7,782 nucleotides of DNA from Candidatus Methanolliviera sp. GoM_asphalt (GCA_902158745.1 CABGHH010000073.1:1-7782), one strand, 5' to 3'; positions 1-6,605 are shown, counted from the first letter of the stretch. Numbers and translations: made by a program. The notes: generated from the sequence alone by a model not told the origin.

Positions 1-113
1 GTGCAACCTCTGTATATATTTCCAGTGAACCTATACGGAAGGTATCTCATGGCGAAAAAACCGTCTTGCATCCGATTAACAAATGATTTGCATGTAATTT
101 CTTTAACTTTCAT
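1..113 (-). CDS. Probable radical SAM protein, N-terminal fragment (runs off the window)
   Basis: The 37 complete codons visible begin with the ATG at 111-113 and run out of the window at base 1. The start reads MKVKEITCKS and the fragment ends NIYRGC. A short KVKEI-CKS opening followed some 25 residues later by an aromatic-rich segment and Y-R-G-C is how many archaeal SplB-like radical SAM proteins begin, and the final Cys would be the first cysteine of the CxxxCxxC cluster motif. The other cysteines lie outside the window, so the family call is an inference from the N-terminus only. An AGGTGAG Shine-Dalgarno-like motif lies just upstream of the ATG, inside the preceding small reading frame, and the start overlaps that frame's stop by 11 bases, which implies translational coupling. 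It may be the distal gene of the carA-carB transcript. Confidence 0.55.
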   Translation of the reverse strand, partial: MKVKEITCKSFVNRMQDGFFAMRYLPYRFTGNIYRGC

Positions 114-225
114 AATTCTCACCTAGGGGCTCTGGCATTTCATATAACTTAGGTATATCCGCAATACTTCGTATATCCATCCCTCTAGATGAAATCCTCT
201 TTCCCCTCAAACGCACTCCCATCAT
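103..225 (-). CDS. Small basic hypothetical protein, 40 aa
   Basis: The frame opens with two consecutive ATG codons (223-225 and 220-222) and ends in TAA at 103-105. The product is 40 residues, strongly basic at the N-terminus (VRLRGKRISSRGMDIRS) and acidic and proline-containing at the end (KLYEMPEPLGENYES). I do not recognise a family. A purine-rich GAGAGGG stretch lies upstream of the start and could act as ribosome binding site. The stop overlaps the start of the radical SAM gene by 11 bases. It is in the same frame as the 34-residue reading frame just upstream, separated from it by one TAA and one AAA codon, so the two could be halves of one gene of about 76 sense codons. No transmembrane segment or cysteine motif is visible. 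Confidence 0.4.
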   Translation of the reverse strand: MMGVRLRGKRISSRGMDIRSIADIPKLYEMPEPLGENYES

Positions 226-228
226 TTT

Positions 229-333
229 TTACCCTCTCTTTTCCTTTTCAAACAACCTATCCAGTGGACTCTTAATCATACTCAAATCTTTATTACTCAT
301 ATAAGTAGATATTTCTGTCGTCTTTAAACTCAT
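229..333 (-). CDS. Small hypothetical protein, 34 aa, downstream of carB
   Basis: The ATG is at 331-333, 26 bases after the carB stop, and is preceded at 7 bases by a clear GGAG Shine-Dalgarno motif, which is the best argument that it is translated. The product (MSLKTTEIST at the start, DRLFEKEKRG at the end) is 34 residues, soluble and charged, ending in a basic tail. I recognise no family. The stop codon is TAA at 229-231; the frame then continues without another stop through the next small reading frame to base 103. TAA is not the codon used for pyrrolysine, so a simple Pyl explanation does not apply. It could be a real small protein, or the 5' half of a gene broken by a point mutation or base-call error. 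Confidence 0.4.
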   Translation of the reverse strand: MSLKTTEISTYMSNKDLSMIKSPLDRLFEKEKRG

Positions 334-359
334 ATCCAGACTCCTGAATACACCTCAAT

Positions 360-3300
360 TCATTCAAAACCACCAATATATTCTTTTAAAGATTTTGTCG
401 TCATTTTATTCTTTTTTATAATATCTATCGCATCCAGAGACGCCTTTGCTGCCTGTATCGTCGTTATGTATGGAATTTTAAAGTTTATCGCAGCTTTTCT
501 TATTGAATAATCATCCTTTCTCGATCTCTTTGAGGATAAGATATTTACAATCAGAGATACCTCACCGCCCTCTATAACATCGAGTATGTCTGGGCTTCCT
601 TCCCCCACCTTCTTTACCTCTTTGACCTCCTCATACTCGTTAAGATGTTTCCTCGTTCCGCTCGTGGCAATGATAGAAAAGCCAAGATCCTTCAATCTCA
701 CCGCAATCTCTCTTATCTTTGGTTTCATCTCGTCACAAACGGATATAAAAACTGTTCCTCCCGTCGGCAAAGCGTTGCTTGCGGCAAGCTCGGCTTTGAA
801 GAAGGCGAGACCGAGATCGTAATCGATACCCATCACCTCGCCCGTACTCTTCATCTCTGGACCTAAGATAGGTTCCACACCTGGAAGCATATCGAACGGC
901 AGAACGACCTCTTTGACGGCGATATGCCTTTGTTCCCTTTTTTTATAATCCATCTCTTCTAGGAAACGACCGACCATACATCTAGCCGCGATCTTTGCCA
1001 GTGGCAGACCGGTCGCCTTACTGACATAAGGAATCGTCCTACTTGACCTCGGATTAGCCTCTAAAACATATATATCTCCATCTTTTATCGCCATCTGCAT
1101 ATTTATCAGACCGATAGTATTCAATGCCAACGTCACCCTCTTGACAATATCTTCTACCTTCTTTATCTCCTCTTTGCCGATGGATTGCGGTGGAATTATA
1201 CATGCGGAATCTCCTGAATGGATTCCTGCCTCTTCTATATGCTCCATGACCGCACCTATGAGGACGTCCCTTCCATCAGAGACCGCATCAACGTCTATCT
1301 CGATCGCGTTCTCCAGGAATTTATCGATGAGAATTGGATGCTCCCTGGTCACCTTTACCGCTTCTTTAACATATCCTTCCAGTTCTTCTTCATCATAAAC
1401 GATCTCCATCGCCCTTCCGCCAAGGACATAAGATGGTCTGACCAGAACAGGATACCCAACCTCTTTGGCGACTTTCTTCGCCTCATCAAACGACATCGCC
1501 ACTCCGTTCTTGGGCTGTCTTACCCCTAACTCCCTCAAGAGTTCGCTGAATAGATCCCTGTCCTCTGCAACATTCATATCTTCTGGAGAGGTTCCAAGTA
1601 TCTTCGTCTCTAACCCTCTCCTCTCGAGCTCTCTCTTGAGAGGAAGTGCCAGATTTACAGAGGTCTGTCCACCGAACTGCACCATAACACCATAAGGGTT
1701 CTCTTTCTCTATTACATTCATAACGTCTTCCAATGTGATTGGATCGAAGAATAATTTATCAGAAGTATCGTAATCGGTTGAGACGGTCTCTGGATTATTA
1801 TTTATAATATGTGTCTCTATTCCCTCTTCTTTTAAGGCTAAAACGGCGTGAACAGTGCAATAATCAAACTCTATCCCCTGCCCTATCCTTATTGGGCCAG
1901 ATCCTATAATTAGAACTTTCTTTTTATCGGATGGATTCAATTCACAGCTCGATTCATACGTTGAGTAGTAATAAGGAGTCTTCGCTTCAAACTCTGCCGA
2001 ACAGGTATCCACCATCTTATATGTAACATCCATCTTTCTTCGTCGTCTAAGATCGCTTATATCCTCTCTTCTTCTGCCAGTCAATTGGGAAATCCTCTCG
2101 TCCGTGAAACCTAATCTCTTTGCCTTCCAAAGATTCTCGAGGTTTGGATCTCTCTCTAACTTCTTCTCCACTTCAACGATATTTCTCATCTTCTCTATGA
2201 AGAGAGGATCAATCCCGCTCATATTGGATATCGTTTCCACGTCGAAGTATCTCATCTTAAGCGCGTTATATATCGCAAATAACCGTTCGTTTGTTGGAGT
2301 TCTTATGAGTTCTTCTGTTCTCTTTCGGCTGTATATTTTTCCGAGCTCTTCCGGTATCTCCAACGACCTCAACGCCTTCATCAGCGCCTCCTCGAAAGTT
2401 CTCCCTATCGCCATCGTCTCTCCGGTGCTCTTCATCGAGGTAGTCAAACGATTGTCTGCAAAGCGAAATTTGTCAAATGGCCATCTTGGTATCTTTACAA
2501 CGACATAATCGATCGTTGGCTCAAAAGAGGCAGGAGTGCTCTTCGTAACGTCGTTCTGGATCTCATCGAGATGCATGCCTATCGCTATCTTCGAGGTGAC
2601 TCTTGCGATCGGATACCCCGTTGCCTTAGAAGCAAGAGCCGATGATCTTGAAACTCGGGGATTCACCTCAATGACCCTATATTCCCCATCTTTCAGGGCG
2701 AACTGTATATTGCATCCCCCTTCAATCTTCAAAGCTCGGATTATCTTTATAGAAGCCGTTCTTAACATCTGGTATTCAACATCTGTCAAGGTCTGCGAGG
2801 GCGTAACAACTATAGATTCGCCGGTGTGTATGCCCATCGGGTCCAAATTTTCCATATTGCAGATCGTTATACAGGTATCCTTTGCATCACGCATAACCTC
2901 GTACTCTATCTCCTTCCACCCTGCTATGCTCTCCTCTATGAGAACCTGGTTTATTCGAGACCTCTTCAACCCTTTCTCAACGATCTCTTTGAGCTCGTCC
3001 AAATTTTTAGCGGCGCCACCCCCCTTACCCCCCAGAGTGTATGCCGGTCTGATTATCAGGGGAAAACCGAGTCTTTCTGACGCCTCTATGGCATCCCCAA
3101 CCGAATTTACCGCCTTACTCCTCGGAACTGCCTCTCCAATTCTCTGCATAGTTTCTTTGAACTTATTTCTATCCTCAGCGTCGTATATGGCTTCAAATGA
3201 TGTTCCCAAAAACTCGACACCGTATTTATCTATAATTCCCATCTCTTGCAGCTCAACAGAGATATTTAATCCTGTCTGGCCTCCTAAACCTGCTATCAGA

Positions 3301-3554
3301 CCGTCAGGTCTCTCTTTCTCTATGATCTTTGCTACGGTCTCTGGAACGATCGGTTCTATATAGACCTTGTCCGCCATATCCGGGTCGGTCATGATCGTTG
3401 CAGGGTTCGAATTGACCAAAACTACACTGATCCCCTCTTCTCTCAATGCTTTACATGCCTGAGAACCAGAAAAATCAAACTCAGCCGCCTGTCCAATCTG
3501 AATAGGTCCAGAACCTATCAAAAGAACCTTTTCTATATCTTTTCTCTTGGGCAT
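360..3554 (-). CDS. carB: Carbamoyl-phosphate synthase large subunit (CarB)
   Basis: CarB makes carbamoyl phosphate from ammonia (delivered by CarA), bicarbonate and two ATP, in the cytoplasm, for pyrimidine and arginine synthesis. The 1064-residue single chain has the usual length and duplicated plan. Half 1 begins VLLIGSGPIQIGQAAEFDFS (residues 10-29) with an ATP-grasp domain near 130-325, containing GGKGGG (175-180) and EVNPRVSRSSALASKATG (296-313). The oligomerisation region is about 400-545. Half 2 restarts with VLIIGSGPIRIGQGIEFDY (547-565), with its second ATP-grasp near 665-865 and EANPRSSRTIPYVSKATG (832-849). The C-terminal MGS-like allosteric domain (about 930-1050) keeps the FISV start, IIATSGT and an SSKRSRKDDYSIRKAA segment typical of the effector site. 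The ATG at 3552-3554 is preceded by GGAG, 9 bases after the carA stop, so the two subunits are co-translated. No frameshift or insertion is seen, unlike nearby truA. Some archaea split carB; this one does not. Confidence 0.97.
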   Translation of the reverse strand: MPKRKDIEKVLLIGSGPIQIGQAAEFDFSGSQACKALREEGISVVLVNSNPATIMTDPDMADKVYIEPIVPETVAKIIEKERPDGLIAGLGGQTGLNISVELQEMGIIDKYGVEFLGTSFEAIYDAEDRNKFKETMQRIGEAVPRSKAVNSVGDAIEASERLGFPLIIRPAYTLGGKGGGAAKNLDELKEIVEKGLKRSRINQVLIEESIAGWKEIEYEVMRDAKDTCITICNMENLDPMGIHTGESIVVTPSQTLTDVEYQMLRTASIKIIRALKIEGGCNIQFALKDGEYRVIEVNPRVSRSSALASKATGYPIARVTSKIAIGMHLDEIQNDVTKSTPASFEPTIDYVVVKIPRWPFDKFRFADNRLTTSMKSTGETMAIGRTFEEALMKALRSLEIPEELGKIYSRKRTEELIRTPTNERLFAIYNALKMRYFDVETISNMSGIDPLFIEKMRNIVEVEKKLERDPNLENLWKAKRLGFTDERISQLTGRRREDISDLRRRRKMDVTYKMVDTCSAEFEAKTPYYYSTYESSCELNPSDKKKVLIIGSGPIRIGQGIEFDYCTVHAVLALKEEGIETHIINNNPETVSTDYDTSDKLFFDPITLEDVMNVIEKENPYGVMVQFGGQTSVNLALPLKRELERRGLETKILGTSPEDMNVAEDRDLFSELLRELGVRQPKNGVAMSFDEAKKVAKEVGYPVLVRPSYVLGGRAMEIVYDEEELEGYVKEAVKVTREHPILIDKFLENAIEIDVDAVSDGRDVLIGAVMEHIEEAGIHSGDSACIIPPQSIGKEEIKKVEDIVKRVTLALNTIGLINMQMAIKDGDIYVLEANPRSSRTIPYVSKATGLPLAKIAARCMVGRFLEEMDYKKREQRHIAVKEVVLPFDMLPGVEPILGPEMKSTGEVMGIDYDLGLAFFKAELAASNALPTGGTVFISVCDEMKPKIREIAVRLKDLGFSIIATSGTRKHLNEYEEVKEVKKVGEGSPDILDVIEGGEVSLIVNILSSKRSRKDDYSIRKAAINFKIPYITTIQAAKASLDAIDIIKKNKMTTKSLKEYIGGFE

Positions 3555-3563
3555 ATCTGCTCC

Positions 3564-4631
3564 TTATGACAACCTCTTCTTTAGCTCGTCGAAGAACGTT
3601 TTCTCGGTATCTCTGGGACCAGGAAACGCCTCTGGATGATATTGAGTGGTTAAAACCCCATAATAATCATTTTTAATACCTTCAACTGTTCCATCGTTCG
3701 CGTTTATCTCCGTTATCTTCGTTTTGTGGTTGAGAGAGTCGACATCGACGGCAAAACCGTGGTTTTGGGATGTTATATTCACGTTTCCATTCTCTAAATT
3801 TTTTACCGGGTGATTTGCCCCTCTGTGCCCAAATTTGAGCTTATAAGTGTCTGCTCCCATTCCCAGAGATATGATCTGATGGCCAAAGCATATTCCAAAG
3901 ATCGGGATTGTCCCCAAAAAATGTTTAACGATCTCTATGGCGTGTTTTGCCCTCTTTGGATCCCCAGGGCCATTTGGTAGAAAGAGGGCGTCAGGTTCAC
4001 AGTTCTCTATCTCTTCCACCCTTGTCTTATATGGAAAAACGAATATATCAAATCCTCTCCTCCTCAAGCTACTCAAAATGCTTTTTTTGATGCCCAAATC
4101 CAAGACCGCCACTCTTTTTCCAATTCCTTTGAGCCTGTATGGTCTATCGCAAGTTACTTTCTCTATCAGATCCAATCGCTCGATCCCAGGGCAGGCGTTT
4201 GCAGATTCCAATACCTCTTCTTCTTCGTATTCTCCGACAGCAAGAGATGCCCTCATCGTCCCATATCTCCTCATTTTAATTGTGAGCATCCTCGTATCTA
4301 TCTCGCTGATGCCGGATTTCTCCTCTCCTCTCAAAAATTCCTCAAGTGTGAGAAGAGATTTATAATGAGACGGAGTTTTACAATATTCCCTTACGACCAT
4401 CCCTTCTGCCTTCATCCCATCGGATTGAAACGTCTCCTTGCTTATGCCATAATTACCGATCAGAGGGTATGTAAACATCAGGATCTGCCCCTTATATGAG
4501 GGATCTGTCAAAGATTCTTCGTATCCGGTCATCGGAGTGGCAAAGACCAGTTCTCCCAAAACGAGCTTCTCACACCCAAATCCCCTTCCTCTAAGAACCG
4601 TACCATCCTCAAGCGCTAAGATTGCATTCAC
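3564..4631 (-). CDS. carA: Carbamoyl-phosphate synthase small subunit, glutaminase (CarA)
   Basis: CarA hydrolyses glutamine and channels the ammonia to CarB. The 355-residue protein has the normal two parts: an N-terminal CPSase domain (about 1-150; opening ALEDGTVLRGRGFG, then TGYEESLTDPSYKGQI at 35-50) and a class I glutamine amidotransferase domain (about 172-355). The triad is visible: Cys248 in GICFGHQ, His332 and Glu334 in YHPEAFPGPRDT; the 84-residue Cys-His distance equals that of E. coli CarA. The PNGPGDP motif is at 219-225. The start codon is GTG (4629-4631), chosen because the family N-terminus begins right there and because AAGGAG lies at 4638-4643 with a 5-6 base spacer. It is the first gene of a carA-carB operon and is divergent from truA, with a TATA-like box about 35 bases upstream. 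Confidence 0.97.
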   Translation of the reverse strand: MNAILALEDGTVLRGRGFGCEKLVLGELVFATPMTGYEESLTDPSYKGQILMFTYPLIGNYGISKETFQSDGMKAEGMVVREYCKTPSHYKSLLTLEEFLRGEEKSGISEIDTRMLTIKMRRYGTMRASLAVGEYEEEEVLESANACPGIERLDLIEKVTCDRPYRLKGIGKRVAVLDLGIKKSILSSLRRRGFDIFVFPYKTRVEEIENCEPDALFLPNGPGDPKRAKHAIEIVKHFLGTIPIFGICFGHQIISLGMGADTYKLKFGHRGANHPVKNLENGNVNITSQNHGFAVDVDSLNHKTKITEINANDGTVEGIKNDYYGVLTTQYHPEAFPGPRDTEKTFFDELKKRLS

Positions 4632-4730
4632 GATTTTCTCCTTCTCTTTATCCAGAGGGTAAGTTATATAATTTACTTATGCTCAATCATTCGTTCATTA
4701 AATTAAAAGTGAGAGGTTATCAAGCTAAAG
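4632..4730. promoter_or_regulatory. Divergent carA / truA promoter region with a palindromic TATA-like box
   Basis: The 99 bases between the carA GTG and the truA ATG contain TTATATAATTT at 4664-4674. TTATATAA is self-complementary, so it can act as a TATA box on either strand. Read to the left, it is about 27 bases from a transcript start that would leave a very short leader carrying the carA Shine-Dalgarno motif at 4638-4643. Read to the right, it predicts a start near 4693 and a leader of about 38 bases for truA, containing GAGAGGTT at 4711-4718. No operator repeat was recognised. The promoter role is inferred from sequence and spacing only. Confidence 0.5.
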
Positions 4731-5668
4731 ATGAGGGTGGCGTTCAAACTCGCGTACATCGGATGGAACTATTTTGGGATGCAACGAAATCTCCGATTTC
4801 TGCAGACGAATCTTTGATTCGTCGCCTTGAAAATGGAACATTTTCAAATGCCGTGAAAATGGAACATTTTCACATGCAGAGACAGAAGGAAATGCGAACG
4901 ATACAAGAAGAGGTAGAAGACGCCCTAATGAAATCAGGAGTCATAAAATCAAGGACTTTTGAGGGCATCAAGTACGCTGGAAGAACCGATAGGGGAGTGA
5001 ATGCCATCGGACAGGTGATATCTTTCGATATAGATTGCGAAAAAGAATATCTTTGCAGATCAAGGGTTTTAAATTCCTATTTGCCCCGGGATATACAATT
5101 TTTGGCTTATTCCAGAGTGAACGATAGTTTCGATCCGAGAAGAGACGCCATAAAGAGATATTATAGACAGATGGTTCATAAAGAGCTAAATTTAGATCGA
5201 ACAGAGGAAGCGATCAAAAGATTGATTGGAAGTCATGATTTCACGAACTTCACGAATAGAGGTAGCAGGGATGAAAGTAATATAAGAAACGTCGAAAAGA
5301 TTTGTATAAGAAACTTTGGATCGTACGCGGCAATAGATTTTGTGGCAGACAGCTTCACCTGGAATATGGTACGGAGGCTATCGAGCGCCATTCTAAAGAT
5401 CTCCAATGGAGAAAAAGATTTGGGATGGCTGGATAAGATGCTCTCTTTGGAAGAGAAAGAAGGAATACAACCGCTCCCTCCGTACGGACTTATCCTGATG
5501 GATATAAAATATGATGGGATAGAATTTGAGGTTGATAGGTATTCTCTGAATCGCTTTTTAGATACGTTGAACCGAATATATGAAGATTATCTAACGAAAG
5601 GATCCGCCATAAACGAGATGAGGAGTTTTGTATCGGTCGAACTGAAAAAAGCAAACAATCAGCAATAG
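4731..5668 (+). CDS. truA: tRNA pseudouridine synthase TruA, reading frame interrupted by a 95-base hairpin array
   Basis: TruA converts uridines at tRNA positions 38-40 to pseudouridine. The family N-terminus MRVAFKLAYIGWNYFGMQR starts at the ATG 4731-4733, but this frame ends at TGA 4815-4817. The rest is in another frame, from the codons for MQRQKEMRTIQEE (4874 onward) to TAG at 5666-5668. The join expected from the family is FGMQR followed by QKEMRTIQEE, so about 95 bases are extra. Without them the product is 280 residues, a normal length. In that numbering the catalytic Asp is D55 in GRTDRGV (52-58). Further TruA landmarks are RYYRQMV, GSHDFTNFTNRG and FTWNMVRRLS, and the C-terminal part is intact. 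An upstream in-frame TGA (4710-4712) makes ATG 4731 the only sensible start. Whether a full protein is made depends on bypass, splicing, frameshifting or an assembly error; otherwise this is a very young pseudogene. The gene is convergent with the hydratase gene. Confidence 0.85.
4779..4878 (+). repeat. Four tandem perfect hairpins with 3-base loops inserted in truA, bounded by ATGCA
   Basis: Directly visible hairpins: (1) GAAATC-TCC-GATTTC at 4786-4800, 6 bp; (2) GACGAATC-TTT-GATTCGTC at 4805-4823, 8 bp; (3) TTGAAAATG-GAA-CATTTTCAA at 4827-4847, 9 bp; (4) GTGAAAATG-GAA-CATTTTCAC at 4853-4873, 9 bp. All stems are perfect and all loops are 3 bases. Linkers are TGCA (4801-4804), GCC (4824-4826) and ATGCC (4848-4852). 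The array is flanked by a direct repeat ATGCA at 4779-4783 and 4874-4878, 95 bases apart, and both copies lie in codons for Met-Gln at the equivalent place of TruA. The self-complementary TGCA at the two edges could also pair and close the array into a multi-branched structure. I do not recognise it as a named element. It resembles in style the hairpin byp elements of yeast mitochondria and the palindromic elements of Rickettsia, but shares no sequence that I can recognise. Confidence 0.9.
4824..4875 (+). repeat. Two 26-base tandem copies with a compensatory base-pair change
   Basis: Units 4824-4849 and 4850-4875 are head-to-tail copies sharing GCC, the core TGAAAATGGAACATTTTCA and a final AT. 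They differ at only two of 26 positions: T4827/A4847 in the first copy and G4853/C4873 in the second. These two positions are the terminal base pair of the hairpin in each copy, so T-A has become G-C with pairing kept. 26 is not a multiple of three, so each copy changes the reading frame. Confidence 0.9.
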
Positions 5669-5677
5669 AAGATGAAG

Positions 5678-5717
5678 AAAAAATATAGCTCTTCACAAGA
5701 AATCTCTTGCAAAGAGC
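5678..5717 (-). terminator. Hairpin plus T-tract terminator for the dehydrogenase-hydratase unit
   Basis: GCTCTT (5688-5693) pairs with AAGAGC (5712-5717), and inside it CAAGA (5696-5700) pairs with TCTTG (5705-5709) around an AATC loop, with a CA/CA internal loop between the stems. Read on the minus strand, the hairpin follows the hydratase stop within a few bases and is itself followed by TATA and then six T (bases 5683-5678). No comparable T-run follows it on the plus strand, so it fits termination of the minus-strand unit better than of truA. The call is from shape and position. Confidence 0.5.
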
Positions 5718-5725
5718 ATAATCAC

Positions 5726-6556
5726 TTATCTTATCTCCGCTGCGGCATTTGAGAGAACCACCTTCCCATCCTGATTCTTCGTCTGAATGATATATTTCTC
5801 ATCGCTCACTTTCCACCCCTCGGTTATGATCGTATCCCCGGGAAAAACAACGTTTGAGAAACGCACCTCGAAGGATTTAAATCTCTTTGGATCATTATCA
5901 CAGAGACTCCTCAATATCGACCTTCCGGCAATGCCGTACGTGCAGAGACCGTGGAGAATGCATCTGTCATATCCTGCCATCTTGGCAAATTCCGGATCTA
6001 CGTGTAACGGGTTCAAATCCCCGGATAACCGATATAAGAGATTCTGATCCTTATAGGTAGCTATCTCATCTCGGAAGTCGGGTTCCTTTCCCTCTGGAGG
6101 CACGTTCCCGGCTTCAGGAGGTTTTTCTCCGCCGAAACCGCCATCTCCTCGTACGAGGGCGGAGAAGGTAGTGTTGAAGATGAGATTACCATTTTCGTCT
6201 TTTGTCTCCATTTCTAGATACATTACAGAATGTTTTCCCGTGTCGTAAATATTTGAGACCTTCGCCGTCGATACGAACGTTCCTTCCGTAGAGATATCCT
6301 TGTGAAGTACGATCTTCTCCCCGGCGTGAAGGAGCATCATGAGGTTCAGATCCGCCTCTTCGAGTATCGGTACTAGCTCGGAAAATGGAGGTACAAGAAC
6401 TGCAAATGTAGGATAGACCTTTAAATCGTTCTCATAGACAAAATTGAGATCATCGTTGGTTGCACCTAGTCCAAGCGCGTACAACACCACGTCTTTCCAC
6501 GTATACTTAAACTCAAAAGGCCCAAACTCCTTTCCAAGCACATTTAGATCGACCAT
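5726..6556 (-). CDS. MaoC-like (R)-specific enoyl-CoA hydratase 2 (double hot-dog), as in multifunctional enzyme type 2
   Basis: The enzyme is predicted to hydrate trans-2-enoyl-CoA to (R)-3-hydroxyacyl-CoA (or the reverse). The 276 residues match the two-hot-dog hydratase 2 domain. The N-terminal half (about 1-135) is the degenerate substrate-binding hot-dog, with YPTFAVLVPP at 48-57. The C-terminal half (about 160-276) holds the hydratase 2 signature YRLSGDLNPLHVDP at 175-188, with the catalytic pair Asp180 and His185, and ILHGLCTYG at 200-208. This signature is close to that of human MFE-2 (HSD17B4), whose Asp and His are equivalent. The ATG at 6554-6556 has AAGGTG 7 bases upstream. A 49-base gap separates it from the dehydrogenase gene, so the two are likely co-transcribed; a weak TATA-like run at about 6577-6585 in the gap sits too close to the start to be convincing. 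Its exact substrate chain length cannot be read from the sequence. Confidence 0.88.
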   Translation of the reverse strand: MVDLNVLGKEFGPFEFKYTWKDVVLYALGLGATNDDLNFVYENDLKVYPTFAVLVPPFSELVPILEEADLNLMMLLHAGEKIVLHKDISTEGTFVSTAKVSNIYDTGKHSVMYLEMETKDENGNLIFNTTFSALVRGDGGFGGEKPPEAGNVPPEGKEPDFRDEIATYKDQNLLYRLSGDLNPLHVDPEFAKMAGYDRCILHGLCTYGIAGRSILRSLCDNDPKRFKSFEVRFSNVVFPGDTIITEGWKVSDEKYIIQTKNQDGKVVLSNAAAEIR

Positions 6557-6605
6557 GTAAAAACACCTTTTTAACCTTTATATCTCTATTTTGCCGTTTT
6601 CACCC

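Noticed and set aside
67..93. Two ATGCA copies on the minus strand within the radical SAM fragment, 22 bases apart, with a small CAAA-TCA-TTTG hairpin between them, reminiscent of the truA array.
   Set aside because: The stem is only 4 bp, the reading frame is uninterrupted and the protein spacing looks normal, so there is no sign of an insertion.
2536..3363. A 275-codon open frame on the plus strand opposite carB, and several shorter plus-strand frames opposite carA, carB and the dehydrogenase.
   Set aside because: They are antisense shadows of strongly conserved genes; their translations are low-complexity Ser/Leu/Phe-rich and resemble no protein.
4622..4730. Long open frame starting at ATG 4622 that reads into truA as a 348-residue protein.
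   Set aside because: It overlaps the carA start on the other strand, its first 80 or so residues have no TruA features, and the real TruA N-terminus is encoded in a different frame from ATG 4731. The openness upstream is taken as chance.
4780..4881. Archaeal bulge-helix-bulge intron at the truA insert: TGCA (4780-4783) can pair with TGCA (4875-4878) as a 4-bp central helix, and cutting within the next 3 bases on each side would join a CGA codon and restore the frame.
   Set aside because: The required helices outside and inside the bulges are not there: 4787 onward does not pair with the bases before 4875, and the exon flanks give at most isolated pairs. The TGCA pairing is a consequence of the direct repeat. 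A relaxed motif cannot be ruled out, so RNA evidence would still decide.
5490..5696. A 68-codon minus-strand frame antisense to the 3' end of truA.
   Set aside because: It lies opposite the conserved truA C-terminus, has no ribosome binding site of note and covers the terminator region.
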